A stretch of 64,000 bases of DNA from Rotaria macrura (Eukaryota > Rotifera > Eurotatoria > Philodinida > Philodinidae): NCBI GenBank assembly GCA_900239685.1, contig OENT01000116.1, forward strand, positions 142,038 to 206,037. The letters are read 5' to 3'. This document shows, piece after piece, positions 23,922 to 37,955 of this stretch. The notes beneath the pieces are model-generated. The model ran no database searches and was not told the DNA's origin. It saw only the letters and a program-made list of their open reading frames with translations. The translations under genes and the position numbers were made by a program. Position 1 is the first letter of the stretch. Each line of letters opens with the position of its first letter.

Positions 23922-26900
23922 TTCATTCCGATTGCTTCTTCTATTCAGATGAAAACAAATCAAATAGTTCAAATCGGTTGATCAATATATGATTAGACAT
24001 GAACGAACGAGTAACATATTCGCATAAAATGATGCGATCGTATGTGTGCGCCCTCTCTTTCAGCTAATCTCTCATTCGATAGTAGGTTGTTGATACAAAT
24101 TTATGAAGTACTCATTTCATTTCATTTCATTTCCTTCATGAAAATCGCGGTGTAATTAAAGCAGCCGTAACTCACTGTTTATTTAGGCACTTAGATATAG
24201 CGTACTAGCCTTCCTATATATTCAACGTATCAGTGTTAAATAACGAAATATAGCACTCCTCAGTTTCTATTATCACCTTTTCGTTATTTTTACCTGTTTC
24301 CTTGAATGAAAAGAACTTTGCATCAATAAAGTAATAGTAAATTGCATATGAGTCTCAAACAATGTTTTAGACCTATGATCATTCTCTCTATGTTAGACAA
24401 GTTAGATAGACCGTTACTAAGAGAATGCAGAACAAGACTTTAAACTACTGAGTATTGCGCGAAGATCATAGAAAAAAACCAAGCGAGTCAATTGCAGAGA
24501 TTGATGATCATCAAATGAGGCTATGTGAGGGATTTCTGATCGTTTATACGATTGCTACACAAATAGTTTGTGTAATTACTAGGCCAAATGGATGGTGATG
24601 TATGACTCAATTTACTGAAAAAGTAAATAGTTATCGATGTAAATGTTATTGCCAATTACTGTTAAGTTTAGTTGTCGATTTTTGTTTTAGTTTTCGAAAA
24701 AAATGTTGTTCTATTGATGTATATACTTACGAAGCATATGTCGAACATGCTCAAAAATTAAGATATGCATGTGATGTTATGATTGATAATAAAACATACA
24801 TATACTCTCGTTTAATTTCACATGGATACATTTAATCTAATTATCACGAACTCCACTTTATAATATAATGTAGAAAGGTATACAATGAGAATCATATATC
24901 ATATAAACACGAAGAAAAAAAAGAATGACTCCCCACATCACTACAATCACCTGATAGTATTCGTTTTCTACTAGACAAATAGATGTGTTGTTGTCTATTG
25001 TGAAATTCATCTTGTTGTTCTCGTTGAAAAAAAAACATGACACGTCAATAATGTTATAATGTTTTGACTGCTACATGGATCAGAACTGTAAAGCTGTAGG
25101 AGTGCAAACAATTCATATGATCACAAATGCAGTTTTGTGCTCTTATGCTTTTAGTAAGAAACATAATATTGATATGATTTCATCGTCTTTTGATGCCTGG
25201 TTTATATTTATTTGCTTTCTATCCTGGGTAGGCTATTTGTGCAAACCAAAAATTTGATCGAGCGACTCACAATTATGATAGTTGTGACAATTAAGGACGT
25301 GATTTGATGGTTAGATACATTCGAAGAGTGATTTGTCATTGTCATAATGTTGGATCGATATAAAATCAAGGTTTTTGTTAACAAACTTCGTTCGCACATT
25401 CAAAAGAAAAAATCCTTGGAAATTCTGCACTGTGTGGTAGACTTATTTTCGATAGCTTTTTTTGTTCTTTAAGCTGTATAACCTCTATATTTCTTTAACT
25501 GATGAATTTGACGAAGTTATGAGCATGCCAGAAAGCTTGAGAAAAAAAGATTTTCATTTTCTTATCCTGAGCTATGTTATCGGAAATTAATATAATGATT
25601 TGATTAGTTGTGTTTTGATAAATTTCACTGTTAGCTCTTTTGCTGGATACACATTCAGTGTGTTTACAAGGACATTCTTTTTCTTATTAGAGTTGAAGCG
25701 AAATTCGATAACTATTGAATAGAGTTGAAGTGCAATTAGATTGAAATTTTAGAAAAACGAAGAGGGGTTGGAGTTGGATATAACAGAGTTGTTCATAGTT
25801 GGAGAACTAAACAAATTGATTCCCAAAAGTAAAAGAATGACAGAAATGGATATTTAGCCACTGATGAATAGTTTTCAAATGTGTTTTTCAGAAATATTTC
25901 AATCTGCTATATGAAGTTGTCCGAGTCTTATGAGTAAATAATTTTTAGTAGAACCCAGCATAGTAATTTTTCTAGTTGCTGAGTAGTCTACGCTTTCATT
26001 GCAAGTGGTTTTTAAAAAACCTTGAGAGAGGATCGTGTTTCAATGGCAATTTGCAGTCAATACGAACTGAGTAAGGATTATTTGACAGCGCTGGTGATAA
26101 AAGTGGGACTTGAGCATCTATTTGATGTTACACAGAATAATTGAAGTGAAGCATGAGAGAGATTAATGAGAATGTGCTCATTTTCTTTTTCTTAGAACGT
26201 AATACTAAAGCCGAGTTTATTACGAAAGTAAATCGAAAGCAACTAACTAACGTTAGGATGTTATACAAAATATAAGCTTGATTTTTAGTGATATACTTGA
26301 AGTCATTTATAGAATATTCTTAAAATTAAATAATTGACGCTTTCACTACAAAAACTAAATAACTTGCGAATATGTAGAAGTCACCTAAAAATTTTAAATG
26401 ATTTTAATTAAAAACATGAATTTCGTTCCATTGTTAACATGCATTGCTTTGTCATGAATGTACAACATTTATTTAAAAAAGAAATTGTAATTTTGCACGA
26501 AATCTTGAAACTAGTGAATTACTTGATAGATTAACATTACTGTTGGTCAAATGTTTCTTTTAATGGGTAATTTCATACGTGATATTTTTCCTTCTGCCAC
26601 TACTACTAATATTTCATCGATCATTTTCATTGTATTCTTGAATAACGTAATATAACTATGAAAGAGAATAATGCATGTCAAAGAAAGAAAGAAAAACTTA
26701 CTTGAAACGAATATGATGTATACAGTTAAAGTATCTATATCAAAAGAAAAAGATATTCCAACAAGATTTGTCTTCTGTTGAACTGATTGTTCGAAATTTG
26801 AATAGTGTGATTAATCAGAGAAAAAGAGCTTCAACAACATAGTATCTTTGTCTACATGGCACAGGCGTATGAATTCACTAGGAAGTTACATCAATTGAAT

Positions 26901-29749
26901 TTAAATAATAGGAATATATATAAACTTAAAACAATCTAGAAATAAAGTATGCCATTAGGATTATTGATCGTACAACCTTTGCATATATTGTTTTTTCATT
27001 TGACAAGAAATCATAATCGATGGTTGCTGTTTAGATTCAGTTTCGCATTCGAAAACGTCATAAAAGTATTGGAAGAATTTAATATTTACAGTGAATTACA
27101 GTCTATCCTATTTGAAATTATCATAAAAGTGTTTTATAAAAAAAATTAGACGAATAGAGTGAGAGTATAGAATAGTTGAACAACAATGACATCGATGATG
27201 AGCAATCCTTAACGTTAGTTTATACTTATTTTCATATTTTTGAAAGTTATTAGTTTTATTTCTGTTTTTTTATTTGGAAGTTGAACGAAACGTAGTATGG
27301 AGATAAAGATTTCATTATTGTTGACTGACGGTTTTTCTAATAAACAAATAAATTTAGAACGATATTTAAAGAACTACTTCAATTCATAAGTAAAATTTTA
27401 CATAGCTTGTTCTTCGTTTACTCTGATAATTGCTTTGCTAGCTCTACATAAGCTAGTCAATAAAACTTTTTTTAAAAAATAATGACATGCATTGAAATAG
27501 ATCGATGATAGTAATATTTAGTTATGAATATCATATCTCTTCCGATCTTTTGATATAATTACATCCATATTATTTATTTTTTACATTAAGGTGATAAATA
27601 ATTAGAATTTACATTATCATCCATGATTTGTTGTAGAATGTGGTCTTGTTTGCACGTGTCGGTGACTGAGAGTAAGATTTGTACGTCGAAATTTGATCAT
27701 AGTGGAATTTGTAATAAAACGACTGATGCAACAACAATAAAACTTTGATTTTTATTTATTATTGATTCGTTAGTTTCGAAATTAAAACTATAAAATCGTA
27801 ATGGCGATCATTCCATATTGTTTATATTTGACTGTATGCTTACGCATATTAACAAAAGAGAAACAATTACAATTTCTTTTTCTACGTTAAGAGAAAATTT
27901 CAAGGATGTATACATAAATTAATGCCGTTCCACTGTATTTTCTCATAGATATCTGTTTAATATATAACTATAATAATGCTCCAAAACTTGTCCGTTCTTC
28001 TGTTTAATTTTTTTCGGTACAAACCGTTTTGTACCGCGATGAATTAGAAAATCTTGAACATCTTCATAGTAACACCAATCTTCAATATACCAGAATATTT
28101 ACGTTGCTTTTCAGACGCACATTCCGAATGAGGTCTTTTTTTTCTAGTCTGTAATGTATTTTTGGTAAATTACTTTTTATTTGTCGAAATTAATATGTTC
28201 ACTGTCACGTGAAAGACTTGAATTGTTGCATCGGTTGGTGAATTTTTTTATTCTATATCTGAGATCCTTTTATTCCAAATAATTAAAATATAAATGAGAA
28301 GTATATGACATGTCGATTCAATAAAATAATTTTAAATGATCATGAAAGTTTTTTGTTTTAGTAGTTACACTTACTTTTAAAAAGCTACCGTAAAAATGTT
28401 TCTTCTAAATCTTTTTCCAATTCGAATGTTGTACAAAAAAGAAATCATAATTCGAAGTAGCTGTTCAATTTTTATCAGGATGCATTCAACCACTCACTTC
28501 TTATCTAACTCTTACATTCATACGTTATGTATTATTCATAAAAACAACGAAAGATATGCGTGTATTTCATAGATTCTGAAAGTGCAGTGAGAGACTCGGT
28601 TTACTGCACTACTTTGCAGAAAAGTATTAACTCTTATTTTCTTTCATATTACACTGAATTTATACAATTCTCCTGCCGCCATTGATTTCTATGATGTAAA
28701 AAAAAACTTCAATCAACGTGTCTCTGAGATTCTTCTTATTAGATCCATTTAACATGTTAATAATTTATTGGGATAATGCGGACGCAAAACATTCTAAATT
28801 CAATGTAGAACAGAACACAAATGTTTTGTTGACTATATTTCTACAAATGAGAAGTACAGTTGCTGATAAATGCAGTCTTCAAATAGGATCTATCAGTGTG
28901 TGCAATCGGATATCTGATTCCTACCTACTACGTCTTGATATGTCCTGTGACTTTGTGAGATTTGCGAGTACGATTGCATACTGTAAACCAGATATGGCTG
29001 CAATTTCCTAGCATTCTGACTCTCACCCATCAATATATTCTCAATCAAGATCATGAACTAGAAAAGTCAAGGTAAAAGAAATGTCTAAGTGCTCGACATA
29101 GGTGAAGAGATTCACTCTAATCTAGGAAGAAAAAAATCAACTATACTTAGAATTCATTTCTAATACCATTAGTAAAGTTCCTAGGAGGAAGTTAAAAATT
29201 GAACTTCACCAGAGAAAAATCGAATAACAGGCAGGCAGGCTGCACGATAATCATCTATTGTGTGAAGTCAGATTGTTTTGTATTACTGGCCAGCTTCATT
29301 TCTGCTATGCATCTATTCTTCTTCTATCATATCATACAATTTACTATCTCTAAATTAGAGTATGCCGTTTTCCTTTAGTGTGATTATTGTTACGGAAATA
29401 ATGAATAATTTAATTATCAACAGATTGATTTCAGGATCTTCATATCTGCAATGATCTTTCTCAATGCAGTTCATTCATGCTAAGAACCTAGAGAAGTGTC
29501 ATTGAGACGATTGATTTCAGTCTAAGACTCGTAACTCTGTTTGAAACATATGTGTTTTTCCTCCATCGTATGATTCACTTTATTGAGTAGAATAAAATTG
29601 TATAATATATATGAGAGCTCTATTTCGTATTCAGATCTTTAGCCATAAATTCAATCGCAATGAAAGTTTGTCTTCTGTACAATCGAGAAAAAAAACACAC
29701 ACAAATTGCTTATACAAACAGAAATATAAGGTTATATCTAGACTAGAGA
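23922..29749. other. Intergenic region, 5' flank of the DOCK7-like gene to the NFATC2IP-like 3' end
   Basis: About 5.8 kb without a supportable gene. Open frames here are short and compositionally like the AT-rich background. A short TTTCA pentamer tandem lies at 24111-24132. The first few hundred bases beyond 23921 must hold the DOCK7 promoter, but no confident core element was identified. I found no transposon ends or tRNA structures. Confidence 0.5.
29579..29584 (-). terminator. Candidate poly(A) signal for the NFATC2IP-like gene
   Basis: TTTATT on the plus strand (AATAAA on the transcribed sense strand) lies about 165 bp past the stop codon at 29750. It is positional evidence only, and such hexamers are common in this AT-rich DNA. 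Confidence 0.35.
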
Positions 29750-31559
29750 TTATCTGAATTCATTATCTGAATCGTCGTCAAAAATAATTTCTTTTGTTTT
29801 CTTTGGTTTCGATTGTTTATTTTGTTGATTACTATTTTTCGTTGTTGGTAAAATAAATGCATCAAGGATTTCACCATCAGTCATATCATAATCAACGGGT
29901 GTCGCTTGTGGATGTAGAGTATCACCATCAAATTCAAATCGAATACTAGTTGATTTGACATCACGTTTGTACGCATTAAATATTGTTTCAAAACGATCTG
30001 TATCCATCATAATATATTTACGTTTCGATGTCAGAGATGAACGACGATCTAGATTATAGAAAATAAAAAATTCATATATTTATCGATATTTTTCTTTTGA
30101 TAAATTCAAAATTATGTATTACTAGAAGATGAGGATGATGTTTGTATGAATATTGTAAGTTTACGTATTAGCGGATAAGATTCAATGAATTGAATATTGT
30201 CAGATGAAAAATTCAATTGTCGCAGTGTCATTGATTCATTGTTATCATCTAATTTCAATGTTTGATTATTATATACAAGATAAATCGATGGTATAGATAG
30301 ACGTTTAGCTACTTGATCGTAGAGATTTTTTAATGTTATTGTTGATGGTACTAGTAAGCTTAATTGACGACCATCGCAATGATCCACTTTTAATGTTATG
30401 TTATCGAATGCAAGCGATCCCATTGATTCATTAACATTGATACCACTTGATGTATCTAAATGAATTTCAAAAGAAAAAAAAGATTTTTTTCAATCTTTTT
30501 TTTTTGTTAACCATCAGTAAAGTACCGTTAGTATAGTCTCAGCATTCCTTTTCTTAGAGAGGGCAAGTTGAGTAATCATCAACTGGTTAACATTTATGCT
30601 TGTGTGTAATTTTTTATTTCGTCAGACACTCATACCGCCCGTTCGATTGTTTTCTCATTTCTTATTGTTAATTTTCATTGAAAGAAAACCAACGTCGAAA
30701 TTAGAACATTAATCATTGTGTCTCTCTGTGGTGTGCATCGAGAAAGACTCGAACCATGGTCGTTACATACAGTGTCAATGTAGACCATTCAACTAGATGT
30801 ATTCGTAAATCAGAAGATGTATTCTCACTTGTATTTATCGGTTCATCTTTCTCGTCTTCATCATCCATCCATTCAATTTGTTTTTCACATAATGGTTTTG
30901 TCACACGTAATACAGCATCTAATCGATCATAGGCGGCCGTTTCACGTGTAACTTTTTCATCATCTTCTTCCAGTTGACTTTTTTCTAATAAATTTATTCT
31001 TGCTCTAGCATAAAATTAAAAAAAAACAAAAATGAATCAATTACACTAATATGTATTTTATCTTTAATAGTTCCATACTTGCTAGTATATTGTCTATGTC
31101 CATTCTGATGCATATTTTGGACCAAATACTCCTCTTCATCTTCATATTCTTCATCGTCGGCAGCAGTTCGTTTTCCTAATTTAATTTTTCGTTTAACTTC
31201 TTTGTTTTTCGCTGTGAAACATGATGTTACAATAGCATCGATTTCATTTTTAATTAAATCTTTATTTTCTATTGTATTCGTTGTGATAAAAATTGGTTGA
31301 ATAGGAATATTTGCCGGCATTGTTTTGGATTTTTTCATTAATATATCATCATTTTCATTGTCTAAATCTGAATTACTCGAACTGAATGATTGTTTCGAAG
31401 CGGTGGGACTAAAGCAAAAGGAAATATCTTGTATCTCAATTTAAATGGAACACAAAGAACAATGAATTACGCTTGTAAGAAATTTTTCAATTGTGTTCGT
31501 TTATTATTCAATGACTTGGCTGCTTGATAAGCAAAAAAATCATCTTCATCTTCGTCCAT
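29750..31559 (-). CDS. NFATC2IP/Rad60-like protein with tandem SUMO-like domains
   Basis: Five exons, 31471-31559, 31047-31408, 30829-30984, 30123-30455 and 29750-30048, are all phase-consistent and give 412 residues (human NFATC2IP has 419). The order is an acidic start (MDEDEDDFFAYQAAKSL); a charged, disordered middle; a helix-prone acidic stretch (EEDDEKVTRETAAYDRL, residues about 150-200); SUMO-like domain 1 (about 215-303: LVPSTITLKNLYDQVAKRL, IYLVYNNQTLKL); and SUMO-like domain 2 (about 320-385: DTDRFETIFNAYKRD, IRFEFDGDTLHPQATPVDYD, MTDGEILDAFI). Neither domain ends in Gly-Gly, so it is not a conjugated modifier. The family (NIP45, Rad60, Esc2) uses these domains to contact the SUMO machinery in genome maintenance. 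A Lys-rich then acidic tail (DDDSDNEF) follows domain 2, whereas in vertebrates that domain is close to the C-terminus. It is divergent from CFAP251. Confidence 0.82.
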
Positions 31560-31903
31560 TTTGAGTTTTCTTTAATATTCGTTCGAAAAAAAGTTTTTTT
31601 TAAAATTCACATGAAACGAAAATGAAAGAACGTACGATTGGTCAAATTAGAATAATGGTCGTTATTTGAAAATGTTTTTTACTACTGTGAAGATACATCA
31701 TCGTAAAACTAAGAAATGAAGATTTTATTATTTTTAAATATTTCATACACATGTAAGAAAGATTTGCTCAGGTTTCAGTCGAAACCTTTACTGGTGATCG
31801 TAGTCATGGTAACACTGTGGGAAATGGCAGACGTATTCAAACAAAAAAAAAAAAGAAAAAAAAATAACCGAAGGAAAAGAAGGCTTTATTTTAAAAAACA
31901 AGC
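31560..31903. promoter_or_regulatory. Shared 344-bp divergent promoter region
   Basis: The start codons of the NFATC2IP-like gene (minus, 31559) and of CFAP251 (plus, 31904) face away from each other across 344 bp. This gap must hold both 5' UTRs and the initiation sites. The CFAP251-proximal part is an A-rich run (31843-31895) consistent with a leader. I could not identify a TATA box or a defined motif, so the bidirectional use is inferred from geometry alone. Confidence 0.6.
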
Positions 31904-34900
31904 ATGTCCATATCACCTCCCGAAGCTCCACCGTATCCAACAACACCCGAAGATGATCGTGAAACCGAAGATACATCTGCATCGGCCTATGCAGAAATAT
32001 TGGTTTGTTTTTATGATTAGAAAAGAAAATGAATAAATTTTTATTTGATTTATCATTCAGTCCTTTCAATGGTGCTTCGGTTTTAACAAAGATTTACCAG
32101 TACTAAATTTATCAATAAATAATACAAAAAAAATCTTTTTCGTTGCTGCGCAAATTGGTGTCTTGTATGATTTTGCTAATAATCGACAACAACTATTAAT
32201 CGGACATGTAAACTATGAAAAAAGTTATATTGAAAAAAAAGTGACTTTTATAACCTTTTTATTTTCAGAGAAATAACATAACGTGTTCTTGTATCAGTAA
32301 CGATAAACGTTGGTTATGTACAGCTGATAGTGGCCGAGATTGTACAATTATTATTTGGGATACAATTACAGGGTTCGTTGAAAGAATTAATTTTCTTGAT
32401 GTATAATTATTTTTTATGTAATATAGCTTGCCGAATCAAACATATTTTGATGTGATTAATGGAACAGGCGCCGTAGCATTCAGTAGTGATGCTAAATATT
32501 TGGCAACGTTGAGTCAACAAGCTCCGCAAGTAAGATCTATGTTCAAAGGTTTTTACATTTGAAAATTAAGAAAACAATAAGATTAAAATGTACTAAATAG
32601 ATGTTATCAATATGGGATTGGACAGCTGAAAGTGATAAACAACTGTGCGCATTAGAATTAAAAAATGAATATTCAGATCAACATTATTTACAATTTAATC
32701 CACGTCATTCATCACAACTAGTATCGAATTCAGCAACACAAGTTATTTTTTACGAATGGTCACACGAACAAGGTATCAATTATTATGATCCAGAATTAAC
32801 TGAACGAGTGCGTCAATACTTCTCGCAAGAACAAAGAAGGAAAAACTACAAGCTTTGTTTTTCTTTTCATTATTTAGACGTTTAATACATCTCGTGAGAA
32901 ACTTGGTTATTTAACTCAATCCGTTTTTCTTCTTCATCCAACACGAGTTGTAACTGGTACAACAACAGGGAAACTTGTTCTTTGGGATTGTAAGGAATAC
33001 GACCATATGATTCAAGTGAATAAAAAGCAATCTAAAGAAGTTCATCAAATTGATTACTCACGACAATCAACAAAAATGACTGATAATAGAGAATTTACAC
33101 AAGATACATTAAAATCATCAACATCAACACGCAGTGGAACATTATCATCAAGAAAATCTTCAGGAAAAATGATTGATGACATAAGCCATGAAGATGAAGA
33201 AAAAAGTCTCAAACCAACACCTGCCAGTGAACCAGATAAATCGACGAATTGTAAGATTGATGATTATTGTTTCACTGTAAAAATCAGTTAATAAGTAGAA
33301 AGTTTCAAAGTTCAAAATGAATCATTGTCCTTGAAGAAATTCAGAAAAGACTTCTTTGAAAATACTCGGAGGATATATCATGAAACATTGAGTCTTTTTA
33401 AATAGCGAACCATTGTAACGAATCGAAGTACCATATTTTATTTCTTTCCGATGAAAAATTAATGAACTCTAAATCGGAAATCCATTTTTTTAAAACTTTT
33501 CATCCCACTGAATTCTTCTCTCACAAGGAATTCCCTTTTGTCGATGTTCTTGCCGTATATGAACTTTTCGAGATCCATCATTATTATAGAGAGTGATTTA
33601 ATAATCGATAAAATTCGACTAGCTGTTCATTGTGTTCGATCTTCATAGTTACTTTTATACATTAGCTAATGCGATTAGAATGTTAATCTCATAATCATTG
33701 AATTTGAGTTGAATATACGGATGATTTTCAAATATGGGAAACCATCTTACGTTAGTCATGATAATTTTCTTATGAATTATAACTATATTATCTCGTCGTA
33801 AATCTAGATCAAAACCATGAAGAACCACCGGAATCTTCTGCTATGAATAAACGAGCATTAAAATTATGTGAACCACAACGAAAAGCGATTACTGTTTTAG
33901 TAACAACGGACGAGTACGTTGATAGTGTGTATTTTTTCATAGGGAGAAAACAATCTCGAAGCGTTTGTTTAGTCTTGTGGTCACAGGTGATAGTGATGGT
34001 GTGATTCGATTTTTTGATCAAGAACTTAAATTACGCATGTGGTTTGATCATTTTCGTATTGGACCAATACAATCGATATCATTTACTTATACAACATCGG
34101 ATTATTCTTCTCCAAATGTTTCATTAAATACAACGCATAAACAGAATGAATCAACATTATTGCAACCTCAATTCTCATCGAATGACTTTACATTATCATC
34201 GTCTCATGCTGTTATTGCTCATGTAACCCAATGTGGTCAACAAATATCAATTATAAAACGTGATTCACCAACAGCTATTTATGCATTAGATACTCATCCA
34301 TTTGAAACTAAATTATGTTTTGCTAATGCATCTGGTCGTTTACAATTATGGGACTATGAACAAAAACTCACCATAACAAGTGCGCAACATAAACATGATA
34401 ATGCTATAACTCAGTTACGTTATAATCATAATGCTAATTTCATTGCTGTTGGCTATGCAAATGGGCAATTAACACTGTGTGATGCTTTGTCATTGGAAAG
34501 CATTCTCAAGGCACCATTTCAATATGCTAAAACAGCTATTGTTTTCATTGAATTTTCACAGGGATCAAATTATTTAGCCACGGCAGTAAGTATCAATTTA
34601 TATTTCTACATTGGATTCGCAATGTTTTCACTGAGTCTGATGTGAGATGATTTGAATTCAACATGTAAGTATTTTGTAACTAAAAGACAGAAAAAAATGG
34701 GCACATATCAGTATTTTAATGCGAACTATAGTGCAATACTAGATTTAGGGAATTTTATTCGATGTTGACAGATCTACTTTGTACATGTGCTATTGAAGCA
34801 AATGCACTAATCAATAATTAGTTATTGTTCGTACACATTATCTTTTATAGTAGTGTCTCGAGTGTCATTTCGTTATTAATCTGACAATAGAATCATTTTG

Positions 34901-37824
34901 TCAACAATAAAACGAAAAAAGACTCATACGTACTCAATCGCAGAAGTATTGATGATATAAAAGAAAAAGAGATAGATGATCTTCTATCACCTCATTTATT
35001 GGTTTATTGTTAAAAATTACATCGAATTCAAAGAAAAAAAATTCTCCAGCACATTATTCTATTCATTATCATGTAAGTTTCGATACAAATTATTAGTAAT
35101 TATTATCGAACTCTGAAGCAAAGTCATCAATGTATAACTAGTTATTGATTCACGTTTCTTTCTTCTAATTTTTAATAAGATGCATATTGATTGATATGAA
35201 TATAAGATCGATTTGTATAAAAATCTTGTAAATCATACATCAATTAAATTCTCTTCATTGTTTTCATAAATGTCTCGGCGTTGAACATCAACATCGAAAT
35301 GTCTTTAAGATTTATTTTTCTAGACGAGCAATTTTGTTGAGATTTGTTAACCATCGAATTCGATACCATCATTACAATACATGTGTTTTTTCTAGGAAGA
35401 CGATTATACAGTGTCTGTATATCGGCAAAATCTCAACAGTGAAGACATGTATGTGTTTCTTGGTCGTTATCGTGCACATTACAAGCCGATTCGAGCATTG
35501 TTCTTTGGTTCAACACCCGATGACAATCAACCAATCCTAACTACGATTGGTAAAGAAAAAACAATAAATTAATTAATGGCTCATGTATTTTCTTAATTTG
35601 TTTCATTTTTCTGCCTCCTAATAAGGTGCTGATCGTGTTCTAGCTGAATACGATCTAAACGATAGTGAAATCGACCATCTATTTTTAAAACCATCAGCGC
35701 GTATTGAACAAATAGCTCAACCAATGTCCGCTTGTTATTATCCATCATCATTAACCAAAGAATCATTTATTGTTACTATTAATAATGAATATAAATATAA
35801 ATTGTACAATTCCGATACAAAAATGTGTCGAAAAACCATTTTAGGTCCAACTTTTGGTTCGCCATTACGTAAAATAGGAGTTTTACCGAAAGCGAATCAT
35901 CGTTCTAGTGAAGAATATATTTACTTTATGACAACAGATAAAATAGGTCTTCAACGTTTACCATTAACCGGAAATCCATATGATCAAATGGCTATAATAG
36001 CACATCCAAATCGTATAAGTGATATACGTTCGAGTTATGATGGACAGTATTTATTTACAAGTGGTGGTTTGGATAATGTTGTACACATGTTACGTGTTAA
36101 TCCAGATGTTTTACAAGCGCAAGCACAATTGGGTGGAAAAGATTTAATACCGTTCTATAAATTATTAGAAGGTGGAAGAGAAGGAGAAATTTTTCGAGAA
36201 ATGCAAGAGTTATTTTACTATAGTCAACTAAGATAGTAAGTTCAAGATATCGATCCTTGTGTCAGTGACATGAATCTATTGAATGTGAGCTATCTAATGA
36301 ATCAGTACTTAAAGTCATGTGAAAAACAAACTATTGTTTCCTGCAGTTCATACGATACAGCTGGACTAGAAGAGATCAATGGATCAGAATATTTTTTGGA
36401 ATTTCTCTGTCTACATAGAGAAGATCTATTTTATATCAAGAACATTGGAAAAGAATTCGTGACAGACAGTAAATGAAATCTATCAGATAGAATAACCGTA
36501 GCGGAAAATCATATTGATGAACGCAATAAATACATCGGTGTATTGATATGAACAGTGGTCTTTTCTATTAACATATAATTAGTTCAACCATTTTTCTGAA
36601 ATATTTTTCTTATTGTTATTTTACATCATGATTGGTTTGTTTCAATATTCTCTCCATAGATATGTGAATAAAAATCTCTAAAACTTGCCGAATTTATATC
36701 AAGTTTTTTCTTTATTTTGATTCACACTACTGCTAAGGCGATAATTTTATTTCATCGATCTATAATCGAAAAATGATTTAAGATGAGTTAGTTACCATCA
36801 TTGTAGTTCTCCTAGTGACAGTGACACCTTGACATTCAACGTGTAGTTTTAATGACTTTATTTGACTTGAAATTGCATGTGAAAAATTTCAAGGTCTCTG
36901 TGTACTTTTTCAACGAACGCAATGTGTTTTGATTGTTTGTTTTTTCGTTTCTATAATACGGATTCCAGACATGTTTACTTTGAAACAATAATTTATGAAC
37001 TAAGAATATTCTATAATTTTAGTCAAGATATAAGTCGTTTTGATCGTCGAGAAGTAACTGCAAAAATACCATTAAGTGAAATTCCATTTGTTATGAGAGC
37101 ATTAGGTTACTATCCAACTGAACAAGAAGTAAGTAATGAAAACAAAATCTTCTTTCTTTTTCGCTTGTTAAAAACTGCAAATATTCTTTCATTTCTTAGA
37201 TTGAGGATATGCTCAATGAAGTCAAGTTTAGTACTTACGTCGATACAAATACCTACGTTGAACACATTGATCTGAATGATTTTATTAAATGTAAGAATCG
37301 AGTTCTTGTTCATGTTCTTTTACGTGTTTCATTTTCAGTATATATAAATCATCGACCAGCATTCGGTCTAAATCCAGCTGATCTTTCTCATGCATTCAGT
37401 GTTCTTTCTAATCAATATGATCCTGATAATAGTCAGCCACAAATGAATCGTGAAAATCTTCTATATCTTTTACAACAATACGGTGAACATATGAGTGACT
37501 ATGAAATGGCTGATTGTTTATCGAATTTACTTCATTTAAATAATGAATCAACCGAGATGTTTGATACTATGAATGCGGAAGATGCTTGTATGTGAATTTT
37601 AGTTTTGTAATTTATCAAGAAAACATAGTTTCCTCTTGTACTAGGCCACTTTATCGAAAATCAACTACCGGAAGAAGTAACAATACAAACATTCATGGAA
37701 GATTTGTTAAAAATGCCGTCACAATACGCCGATCAAGTGATGTATTCTATCAAAGCACAACAAAGACGTCGATCATCATTGATATTATCAAAAGAGAAAA
37801 AGAACTTGTTTTCGATTGACAATC

Positions 37825-37876
<52 letters not shown>

Positions 37877-37955
37877 GCAACAGCAACAACAACGCCTTCG
37901 TTCAGCTATGACATCAACAACACGAAGTACTGCATCAGCATCGAACGAGTCTTGA
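31904..37955 (+). CDS. Cilia- and flagella-associated protein 251 (WDR66)
   Basis: Fourteen exons: 31904-32002, 32061-32207, 32269-32372, 32427-32529, 32601-32807, 32878-33250, 33808-33913, 33973-34585, 35396-35549, 35626-36235, 37023-37128, 37200-37290, 37339-37587, 37645-37955. All are phase-consistent and give 1090 residues (human about 1150). A short Pro/acidic start leads into WD40 repeats (DCTIIIWDT, MLSIWDWT, GKLVLWDC, DGVIRFFDQ, GRLQLWDYE, GQLTLCD, YLFTSGGLDNVVHML), then EIFREMQELFYYSQLR and an EF-hand-like C-terminal module (PFVMRALGYYPTEQEIEDML, VDTNTYVEHIDLNDFIKLYI, YGEHMSDYEMADCL), the diagnostic CFAP251 layout. In the family it belongs to the calmodulin- and spoke-associated complex at the base of radial spokes in motile cilia. 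Odd points are a 23-Gln tract near the C-terminus and a low-complexity Ser/Thr/Lys insert between WD repeats (33020-33250). Start: first ATG after the A-rich leader; it gives a 33-codon phase-0 exon. Confidence 0.93.
37824..37892 (+). repeat. CAA/CAG trinucleotide tract encoding 23 glutamines in CFAP251
   Basis: An uninterrupted run of 23 Gln codons, mostly CAA with a few CAG toward its 3' end, corresponds to residues about 1048-1070. Vertebrate CFAP251 is not known for a glutamine tail here, so the tract is probably a lineage-specific expansion in a disordered terminus. Confidence 0.95.

Noticed and set aside
28718-29011. 97-codon plus-strand frame in the 24-29.7 kb gap
   Set aside because: Composition is close to background, no homologous family comes to mind and no neighbouring exon continues it.
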